This document shows, in pieces, positions 23,201 to 33,200 of a stretch of 64,000 bases of DNA. Both the position numbers and the translations under genes were made by a program. The notes under the pieces were generated by a model, which did no database searches, was not told the DNA's origin, and was given only the letters and a program-made list of their open reading frames with translations. Position 1 is the stretch's first letter, and every line of letters begins with the position of its first letter. The stretch is from Micromussa lordhowensis (taxonomy: Eukaryota > Cnidaria > Anthozoa > Scleractinia > Lobophylliidae), in contig OZ026596.1 in the NCBI GenBank assembly GCA_964020085.1, positions 36,270,534 to 36,334,533 on the forward strand, given 5' to 3'.

Positions 23201-26200
23201 AGAGACAGAGGAGGAGCATTTCCTCCTCTACATTTAACTTCCTGAGAGGCCTCAACCCTCAAAATGACCAGCATCAGGAGGTGATTGCAGAGAAGCTTGA
23301 ACACTGGCTGGAAACCAAAGAAAGGCCATCTAAAGAGAAGGTACCAAGTGGGAAGATAATAATTGTGGTTTCTTCTAGATCTCTGTATTATTAGATAGCT
23401 CCACACATTACTGTATAATGTTGAAATTCCACAGGTGCTCCACTCTTTGAAGGCACATTTTGTAAATTTAAGCAAATTACAAGAACCAAGACAATTCAAT
23501 GAAATAAATTTAAACTCATTATGTTTTGCAGGTAAAATCATCAGCTGAAAAAAGTGATGTCAAAGTATTGCATCAGGTAAAACGTACACTTAAAGATTCT
23601 AGCATTTTTAAGTTATTTATACCAAGGTAGTCCATGGATGGCACAGCTTTAAAGTTTATATAAAAGGATGCTTGTTTTGAGAAGAGCAAAGTTAATCCCC
23701 ATGGGAGTTCTTAAATGTTAACATTCAAACACACAGTTTTAACTCCTATAAGTGACCACCCAAAATGTTAAGCCTAGGTGGTTGCTTACGAGAGTGGTTA
23801 GACTATACTGGGTCAAAATTCTGCCTCATAAGCATATGGTAACAGCAGAGACTCGCATTAACTCATGTTTTTAAATGTCTTATATGCAAAAGGTCAAATT
23901 CAAGATAAACTCCTGTACTTACCCATCCGAAATTTCAATGTCTCATACTAGCCAGGAGTGCAATATGGTTACAGCATGTTATTATCTACTTTACCCTCTA
24001 TTATCTGTCAAGTAGTTGCTTGTGGGAGGTTGAAAACAAAAAGGAAATTTCAAAGGCTTATCTCTATGAGTGGTCGCTGTTGCTTAGTATGGGTGGTCGC
24101 TTACAAGAGCTTCCAAATATAGTAATTGTATTTGTATGAAAAAAGGGTCTAGTTGTCCTTGCTGGGGTGCTCTGACAGCAAACAACCATGATAATGATTA
24201 ACCAGAACTAGCCTGTTGGCCTCTAAAAAAACCAAAAAATAAATAAAAATAATAACTTAATTTATATAGCGGATATATACAAACTAGCTCCATACCGCGT
24301 TACAGTCATAAAAGTAAAACTAAATATAAAAGTATGAACTAAATTAATGAACTTAAAAATGGAAATAATTATCTAAAAGTAATAAGTTTTTAAATGCGAT
24401 TTAAAAACGGCGACTGATGGACTCAACTTAATTTCAAGAGGCAGATCATTCCATGACTTGGGGGTGGCAACTGAGAGGGCTTTTGCTCCGTAAGTTTTCA
24501 GACGTACCCTAGGAATTTCTAAAATATATTTTCCAGCAGATCTTAGACTTCTTGGTGGATTATAGTGGACCAAAAGTTGACTTATATAGGAAGGTGCTAA
24601 ATTTCAAAAACATTGCTGCTGTTGTCACAGAGGCAATGGAAGCGTGATGGTAATCGACAGTAACACAAATTGAACATCCTACAACATTCTCAACTTTCAC
24701 CTTTATTGTGTCTTCCTGTACTAAAAGTTATTGGTTTTAATTAATGCTTTGCAGAGACTTAAAGAAGAACAAATAAAAAACCAAAAACTGTCCACTTCCT
24801 TAAACGCAATGGAAAAGGTGATTAAATATTGATATTTTATAACTTTGTTGACTTCTGCTTTATTGTTAATTGACATATTAATAAACATTTTAATTTGTCT
24901 TCTGCAGAAATATCAGAGCAGTGTCGATGAAATTTCAATGTTACAAAAAGAAATCGCTAGACAAAAAGAGGTTTGCAAGATTTATAATTATTTCAATTTT
25001 TAATTGACAATAATTATTACGCGGGCTTTCCTTTTCATAAAGTGCAAGTTGTTCTTGGTTGCCAAAAGAGGGGGGTCATGGTCCCAGGAATTCTATGCAC
25101 AGACCATGGAAACTCAGGGGATGGGGAACACAACGTTGCTTGCTCTTCACCATTTTGGCAAGAATCGCTTCTTATGCCCATCTCACATACAAAGATGTTG
25201 ATCATTTTCGGAAAGGGTCAGTCTACGAATTTTATTGTTTGAAAGCTGGCCAGGTAAGCAAAGTTCAAGCTTGAAATGTTCTTGCAAGATAACTGAGCCA
25301 ATCATGCTATGAATTCAAGCCATGAAAACACTGACAAAAAATAGGCAATTAATGATTTAATTTGATTTGATTTAATGTACAGTTGGTTGAAACTAAAGAA
25401 AAGATAATAAAGTTTTTGAAGACTGAGGCTGAGAGTTTAAAGCAGGTACATGTAAGTGTTATAATTGCTCTTGGGTCATTACCAGGTGACCTAAAGATGA
25501 CTTCATTAAGCTTTATTGAATAATAAATTGATCTAAAGATCATATTTAATGCTATGGACAAATCCGTATTTGAAATAAACCTAGGTGTAGCAGATAAACC
25601 TAGGTTGTAGCAGATTGAAATTGCTCCCCAGCCAAATTAGCAACTTGTGATTTCCCTCCATTTTTGGGGGTCAACCTCAAAGATTTTATGCCTGACATGG
25701 CCTAAATGCAGGTAATATGGTTTTAATCTGGATTATATCAAGTATAAAATCTATATCTTAACAGCTTAAAACAATAATTACAACTTTTTTTATTCATTTT
25801 GTCAGCCTGAAGACTCGGAGAAAAGCTCAACTGTAAGTAGAACTATAACCATGTAATAGTTATCCGGGGGAGGGAGGTGCTCTACAAAGTGCGATACAGG
25901 GACTCATGGCCCCAAGTTCCAAATTACTCTTTTGTAGACAATTTTGACAGAAAAGGTAACCCTTAAATTCTGCAATTATCTTTTTTTCATTGTCATGTAG
26001 TGCCTAATAAATGAAATGGTACAGCCATACACTGTAAGGTGTGCTTGATTATAATTGATTTGGTCTGAAAATGTTGGAATCTATTGTTTCAGTTCTGCCA
26101 TCTGATTGGCTTTCATTGTCTGGGTGGCCCTGGTTTCAGTAAATACACTGTAAAAGCCCTTTAAAATAACCAAAACTTGTAAAATTCCCTTTTATATACC

Positions 26201-29200
26201 TGAAGCCTGAAAAAGGTACCCATCTCGCATGAAGCCTTTTCTATATAGAGGTTGCTTAAAATGGAATGGGGTATAATCTTGAGGAATTAAAATTAACCTA
26301 TCAGTTACACTGAAGACAGGTCAAGCAAATATGGATGAAAAATAAAACCATAGTGCATACTTGTGCTTCACAGGTGCAGAAAAAACAGATCAAACATCTC
26401 AAACCAATGGTAAGGTGTTTGTTGGTTTAAGTGGTATGTGATCCATCAGATCCTCTCCCTGTTCTCTCCACACATGCCTAGTCACATAATTATGTCCATG
26501 GCACAAAGAGTTTGCACATATGTAATGTGTGGTGATCAAACTCTCTCTGTAGCTCAGTTGTTACAATGCCCAACTGGTATTTATATCGAATCTGTTTGGA
26601 ACTCACACTCTCATTTCTCCTAGACTAGGAGATGGTGAACAGATCATATTTATCATTACCCTGGTTTTCTCATAGCCATTGAAAAACACCTTAGAGTCTG
26701 TTAAAGCCGCTTATGAATCAGACAAGGAGCTCATCAATGAGCTGCGAGACCAACAGGTAATATTAAAAAATAATTAGATCTATAATTAAAGTAAAATTAT
26801 ATGGTCCTGATGGAAACTAGGGGAGCACACTATTTAATGTAAACTACTTTGTAACTTGTTACCCTGAAGTGGTGCTTTGAAATTTCCTCTCAAGGCTTTT
26901 TACACATAACAAAATGTTGTTCATTCATGTCTATATCTCTTATCCTTTAGGGACCACCCTCTTCAAAGAAAAAGAAACTTGCTGTAAGTTACAGAATCAT
27001 ATAACAAAACCCAGGGTTTTCATTAAGAATCTAAGAGGCAGGAGGATATTATGAAATAACCAGAGAATCTGGCCACTCAGAGAAAAATTTAACTTCAAGG
27101 CTTCTACGGGCCTTGTAGTTTAGCCGGAAAACTCCATGAAGTAGCCGGAGAATTCTCCGATCTCCGATGCTTAATGAACACCCTGAAACCGTAAAAAAAA
27201 TTCAATGGCTAGTTTGGTCTTGCTTTGGGAATTTTTGCTCAACTGTCTCACCAAAATACAAACATCATCTCAACCAAACTAGCCAAAGTGTACTTATAGG
27301 ATTGATTAGGTAACAGATGTCAAATTGTCTGACTGTGCTTGCTAGTTGACACATTGCATAAATTATTAATTTCATGTGTCTGTTCCCTTTGTGACGATGA
27401 AAATTAGCCAATGAGTGGACAAGAATTTCTGTAGTCTATCTTAAAAATTACATTTATCATGTCAATGTTTTCAGACACTAAGGGAGGAACAAGAGAAAAC
27501 CTAGGGTCTATAAAATAGATATGGGTTACCCTATATGATATGATTTGAATTTTGAAGGATCGACAGTGTAAGCTGAATATTTCTACCGACTGTAAATGTG
27601 AAGCTACTTAAAGATCATTAAATACATTGTTTTTCAATAGGCTCCATCCTTGTCGCAGAATGACAGAGAAGCAGAAGTGAGTACCAGTAACTTATAAAAA
27701 ATAGTTTAATATGAAACTGTCATTTTGAGAGATAAGCCAGCAATGATTGTACAATTCTAGAGCTTCATTCCTCAGAAACCAGTGGTCAAATAAATGCCCT
27801 TGTTACCCTGAAGTGGTGCTTTGAAATTTCCTCTCAAGGCTTTTTACACATAACAAAATGTTGTTCATTCATGTCTATATCTCTTATCCTTTAGGGACCA
27901 CCCTCTTCAAAGAAAAAGAAACTTGCTGTAAGTTACAGAATCATATAACAAAACCGTAAAAAAAATCCAATGGCTAGTTTGGTCTTGCTTTGGGAATTTT
28001 TGCTCAACTGTCTCACCAAAATACAAACATCATCTCAACCAAACTAGCCAAAGTGTACTTATAGGATTGATTAGGTAACAGATGTCAAATTGTCTGACTG
28101 TGCTTGCTAGTTGACACATTGCATAAATTATTAATTTCATGTGTCTGTTCCCTTTTTGATGATGAAAATTAGCCAATGAGTGGACAAGAATTTCTGTAGT
28201 CTATCTTAAAAATTACATTTATCATGTCAATGTTTTCAGACACTAAGGGAGGAACAAGAGAAAACCTAGGGTCTATAAAATAGATATGGGTTACCCTATA
28301 TGATATGATTTGAATTTTGAAGGATCGACAGTGTATGCTGAATATTTCTACCGACTGTAAATGTGAAGCTACTTAAAGATCATTAAATACATTGTTTTTC
28401 AATAGGCTCCATCCTTGTCGCAGAATGACAGAGAAGCAGAAGTGAGTACCAGTAACTTATAAAAAATAGTTTAATATGAAACTGTCATTTTGAGAGATAA
28501 GCCAGCAATGATTCTACAATTCTAGAGCTTCATTCCTTAGAATCCAGTGGTCAAATAAATGCCCTTGTTACCCTGAAGTGGTGCTTTGAAATTTCCTCTC
28601 AAGGCTTTTTACACATAACAAAATGTTGTTCATTCATGTCTATATCTCTTATCCTTTAGGGACCACCCTCTTCAAAGAAAAAGAAACTTGCTGTAAGTTA
28701 CAGAATCATATAACAAAACCGTAAAAACAATTCAATGGCTAGTTTGGTCTTTCTTTGGGAATTTTTGCTCAACTGTCTCACCAAAATACAAACATCATCT
28801 CAACCAAACTAGCCAAAGTGTACTTATAGGATTGATTAGGTAACAGATGTCAAATTGTCTGTGCTTGCTAGTTGACACATTGCATAAATTATTAATTTCA
28901 TGTGTCTGTTCCCTTTTTGACGATGAAAATTAGCCAATGAGTGCACAAGAATTTTTGTAGTCTATCTTAAAAATTACATTTATCATGTCAATGTTTTCAG
29001 ACACTAAGGGAGGAACAAGAGAAAACCCAGGGTCTATAAAATAGATATGGGTTACCCTATATGATATGATTTGGATTTTGAAGGATCAACAGTGTATGCT
29101 GAATATTCCTACTGACTGTCAATGTGAAGCTACTTAAAGATCATTAAATACATTGTTTTTCAATAGGCTCCATCCTTGTCGCAGAATGACAGAGAAGCAG

Positions 29201-30220
29201 AAGTGAGTACCACTAACTTATAAAAATAGTTTATGAAACAGTTACTGTCTTTTTGAGAGAGAAGCCAGCAATGATTCTACAATTCTAGATCTTCATTCCT
29301 CAGAATTCAATGGTCAAATGCCCTTGTTACCCTGAAGTGGTGCTTTGAAATTTCCTCTCAAGGCTTTGTACACATAACAAAATATTGTTCATTCGTGTTT
29401 ATATCTCTTATCCTTTAGGGACCACCCTCTTCAAAGAAAAAGAAACTTGCTGTAAGTTACTGATTCATATAACAAAACTGTAGAAAATTGAATGGTTAGT
29501 TTGGTCTTTCTTTGGGAATTTTTGCTAAACTGTCTCACCAAAATACAAACAATAGCTCAATCAAACTAGCCAAAGTGTACTACTGTAGAACAACAACAAC
29601 AACAAATACTTTATTTACTCTAACCACGAAAGGTTTGGTTAGGTAATAATACCATTTCTTAATTAACATATACCTCTGTGGAAACATTTTGACATTGAAA
29701 TGTGAAAACTATAAATAAATAAATAAACATTTTTAATGTGACTAGTATATATAATAATATACATGAAAAAATTAGTCGATTCTGATTGGCTGAGAGCCGT
29801 GCAGTTCAAGAGTAACACCAGTGCAAAAAGTGTAACACCAGTGCAAATCACACATCGTAATTTTGAATTACAGTTGACTGAAAGGTAATAGGAAATGGAC
29901 CAAAATTTTTGGTCATCATTTTACGTGATTCTAGAATGTAGTTTAGCGTGGTTTGTTGTGGACTCGCGAGCCACAACAAATTTTGACTACTGTGATGACG
30001 CAAATCGTTGTCGATAAAAGTACAGACAACGCTAAACCACATTCGATTTGTTAATTAGAACATATCATTTCGTGACACCCAGTATGTAAACTTATACTAA
30101 ACTTGGTCATTTCATTTGCAGAAACATGCGAAGGGATACGCCTATGTGCCTGCACTTAGCTTCCAGGCAAAAAATATCTTCCAGGAAACTGAGTTCAAAA
30201 CTCGCCTCAGAAAAAAGTAA
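20262..30220 (+). CDS. Transposon companion gene: acidic N-terminus, coiled coil, repeated lysine-rich microexons, ~532 aa
   Basis: Eighteen exons, each a multiple of three with GT-AG ends: 20262-20408, 20486-20950, 23071-23340, 23532-23576, 24755-24817, 24908-24970, 25383-25445, 25806-25832, 26374-26409, 26676-26756, 26951-26983, 27641-27676, 27895-27927, 28406-28441, 28660-28692, 29167-29202, 29419-29451 and 30122-30220. The start MEDPTSVDERSW is the first ATG after the divergent promoter. Exon 2 is acidic, with a basic patch (KKSKKRRRR). Three exons of exactly 63 nt (21 aa) look like heptad blocks of a coiled coil. GPPSSKKKKLA and APSLSQNDREAE then alternate, 4 and 3 times. No known domain was recognised. 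It could be a DNA-binding or accessory protein for the transposase. The frame is open through every exon. Confidence 0.65.
21355..21490. repeat. GAAGTGACTT-type short repeats in intron 2
   Basis: The words GAAGTGACTT, GAAGTCAGGCGAAGT and inverted relatives recur within ~130 bp of the large intron of the companion gene. Weak foldback structure; probably a small MITE remnant. Confidence 0.35.
22353..22674. mobile_element. 322-bp palindromic MITE with TA flanks
   Basis: Termini starting CAGTCA and ending TGACTG are flanked by TA (22,351-22,352 and 22,675-22,676). The arms run inwards with GCATACCCCTCAA and ATTACATTAATGAATTG, mirrored on the right, so the whole element can fold back. It lies in the long intron between exons 2 and 3 of the companion gene. 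This pattern fits a Tc1/mariner-type MITE. Confidence 0.7.
24236..24580 (-). mobile_element. 3' fragment of a CR1/L2-like LINE
   Basis: The minus strand, 24,573-24,373, encodes a 66-aa tail with SWNDLPLEIK and SVAVFKSHLKTYYF. This is the C-terminal signature of the reverse transcriptase of CR1/L2-type LINEs; the same kind of ending (TWNSLSAEAK) occurs in the LINE at 43.4-46.8 kb. An AT-rich 3' flank follows to ~24,236. It is a 5'-truncated insertion in an intron of the companion gene. Confidence 0.65.
25860..26290. repeat. Dispersed repeat related to 4690-4890
   Basis: Contains CCTGAAGCCTGAAAAAGGTA, the inverse of the GGTACCTTTTT/GGCTTCAG words at 4760-4815. It lies in the intron between the PEDSEKSST exon and the next microexon. 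No coding content is evident. Confidence 0.4.
26858..29580 (+). repeat. Intragenic tandem duplication, ~765-bp unit, 3 full and 1 partial copies
   Basis: Units start at TTACCCTGAAGTGGTGC near 26,858, 27,803, 28,568 and 29,327. Each holds two microexons (33 and 36 nt, both phase 0) and near-identical introns; the fourth has only the first microexon before diverging. Unit 1 is longer because of a 174-bp MITE. Intron identity is high by eye, so the duplication is recent compared with the TIR divergence. The protein gains 23 residues per copy. Confidence 0.9.
27012..27185. mobile_element. 174-bp MITE with AAACC target duplication
   Basis: The ends are CAGGGTTTTCATTAAG and the inverse of CTTAATGAACACCCTG. 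Both are flanked by AAACC (27,007-27,011 and 27,186-27,190). The other tandem units have the empty site AAACCGTAAAA, which confirms insertion into one copy after the duplication. Confidence 0.8.
29590..30050. repeat. Repeat-rich last intron of the companion gene
   Basis: 29,590-29,650 reads on the minus strand as an AATAAAG-containing tail followed by a (GTT)n run, like a LINE/SINE 3' end. 29,760-30,050 contains a duplicated GTAACACCAGTGCAAA word and a hairpin-prone segment (TTTGTTGTGG with its mirror near 29,950-29,975). Neither has supported coding potential. Confidence 0.4.
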
Positions 30221-30232
30221 TCTTATTAGCAG

Positions 30233-33200
30233 CCTTCGAGCTTTAATATAGCAGTAGTAATATTGTTATCTGTCCTTTTTTTATCAGTTCATCAAGTGCT
30301 TACTAATAAACTGCAGCTATAACGTTTTAACATGTCAGTGCGTGTCTTTGATCTAGTTAAAGTAATCCATGTACCATTTATTAATGGATTCGAGCTCTAA
30401 ATCGCTCACCGTGATCGTGAGCCACGTCTTTGCGTTCGACTGTACAGGACAACATTCAAATTGAGAAATGAACATACATATAGTCATCTTCCACTACAGA
30501 ACGCGGAAACGATATCAATAAGATGTTTCGTGTATCTCTAGTTTGGGGAAGAATGAAGAATTTCCAATACCACTATTAAAAACACTACTGCCAGTACTAC
30601 AGAACATAGCCCGAGGAATTTAATATAACATGACTCGTACTACGTATTAAACTGGATAATTGTCTCTAAATTTAATTTTTATTCAAAGTCTATAATTTCA
30701 TAACATTATACATTCTTGTGAAAGCGACAGTCCAATGTAGTTTTATACTTCTTCTCTGATCGTGCAATAACAATTCCTAACTGAGTTTAAAACTGGACAA
30801 TTCTAAAAAAACGGTTTTATAAAATAACTGAGCTACTACGCGCGCTCTCATCGGTCGATAAGTGTGTTTGGATGAGAGTATGTAAACACGATTGCGACGT
30901 GTTAGATTCGCGCGTATTTTGAGAATTATTTTATAAAAGCAATAAGAGCACTTTTTCTCGAAAGTTATGCAAGCCCTCGACTACGTCTCGGGTTTGCGTA
31001 ACTGTCTCGAATTCTCCCAACCCTCCTCGTGTTTAGATGAGCCTATGTAAACATGGAAAAAGTGCTCTATTGCTTAATGACCGAATAATAACATGCTTAA
31101 GTTACACTCCACTCTCTAGTGCTTCCTATGCTGGCTACCAATTCACTCCAAGCTACATCTATCACTTCCTGAAGGCCCTAACAACAGGAATGAAAAGTAC
31201 ACTAGGTTATTCGACATACATCAAATGAATTAAAGCCATACAAACTAGACACTCGTAAAACAAATGCTGTAAAAACAACATCAAAATAGATAACTTGTAA
31301 ATCAGCACACTAGTAAATTCGTTCTCGGCAACTAAGTAATCAGGACGATTAGATTAATAATCGTACATCCACCTAGCTATCTTTGTACTGAGTATAAACT
31401 AAGTGATCAATACGATTAATAATCGTACATGATCTTTGTACTCAGTGTAAACTAAGTGATCAATACGATTAATAATCGTACATGATCCTTGTACTCAGTA
31501 TAAACTAAGTGATCCATACGATTAATAATCGTACATGATCCTTGTACTCAGTATAAACTAAGTGATTAATGCGATTAATAATCGTACATGATCCTTGTAC
31601 TCAGTATAAACTAAGTGATCCATACGATTAATAATCGTACATGATCCTTGTACTCAGTATAAACTAAGTGATCAATACGATTAATAATCGTACATGATCC
31701 TTGTGCTCAGTATAAACTAAGTGATCAATACGATTAATAATCGTACATGATCCTTGTACTCAGTATAAACTAAGTGATTAATACGATTAATAATCGTACA
31801 TGATCCTTGTACTCAGTATAAACTAAGTGATCAATACGATTAATAATCGTACATGATCCTTGTACTCAGTATAAACTAAGTGATTAATACGATTAATAAT
31901 CGTACATGATCCTTGTACTCAGTATAAACTAAGTGATCAATATGATTAATAATCGTACGTGATCCTTGTACTCAGTATAAACTAAGTGATCCATACGATT
32001 AATAATCGTACATGATCCGTGTACTCAGTATAAACTAAGTGATTATAAATACGATTAATAATCGTACATGATCCTTGTACTCAGTATAAACTAAGTGATT
32101 AATACGATTAATAATCGTACATGATCCTTGTACTCAGTATAAACTAAGTGATCAATACGATTAATAATCGTACGTGATCCTTGTACTCAGTATAAAGTAA
32201 GTGATCCATACGATTAATAATCGTACGTGATCCTTGTACTCAGTATAAACTAAGTGATCCATACGATTAATAATCGTACATGATCCGTGTACTCAGAATA
32301 AACTAACTAAAGTGATTAATACGATTAATAATCGTACATGATCCTTGTACTCAGTATAAACTAAGTGATTAATACGATTAATAATCGTACATGATCCTTG
32401 TACTCAGTATAAACTAAGTGATCAATACGATTAATAATCGTACGTGATCCTTGTACTCAGTATAAACTAATTGATCCATACGATTAATAATCGTACATGA
32501 TCCGTGTACTCAGTATAAACTAAGTGATTAATACGATTAATAATCGTACATGAACCTTGCTATCTTTCTAATCAGTGGTAGATCAGTACGCTTAATAATC
32601 GTAATTGGAACTAACAAAAAGACATAGTCGCACACGCACTCTTCAGATTTTGTACTGAGTAACTTTAGGTTAATTCCTATCAGTGATGGTTGCCAGGTGG
32701 TTGCATCGGTAGTGCTATCTATTACTCCTTGAATTTCATATTGATAATTAAGGTGACATTAAAGAGGTTAAAACCCCAAGCAACCTGGAATGCAGTAAAC
32801 TTAAATTATCGATAACAGAGTAGTACAAAGAGCGCCTGTCAAATATACGCGTATTAATCGTAAATTTCGTTCGGTTTAGGCCTGTGATGGCGTTATTTCT
32901 TTCCACTCGTCCACAACAGTTGTCACGTTTTAGTGTTGCGTTACGCTGCAGAGTAACGACCGTAAAGGCGTCAAAGAAAAACAATTCTGACAGCTGTCAA
33001 ATGCTTATTTCTATCATTGGCTATTTCAGTGACATGAGACATTTGACAACTCTTCTAACTTTGTGCCAAATCCTTGAGGCTCTTACCAGAAGATCTTGAC
33101 TTTCAGGCAAACATTATTTTTCGACTGATTTGAACTGAAATTTGCTCACGCTATACTGAGGATTGATCTTATCGCTTATTACGTGACATTGATTTTGTTC

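Noticed and set aside
10385..32550. CRISPR-like array
   Set aside because: The repeats are adjacent with no variable spacers, they carry a palindrome within a 53-bp unit, and the DNA is eukaryotic with introns.
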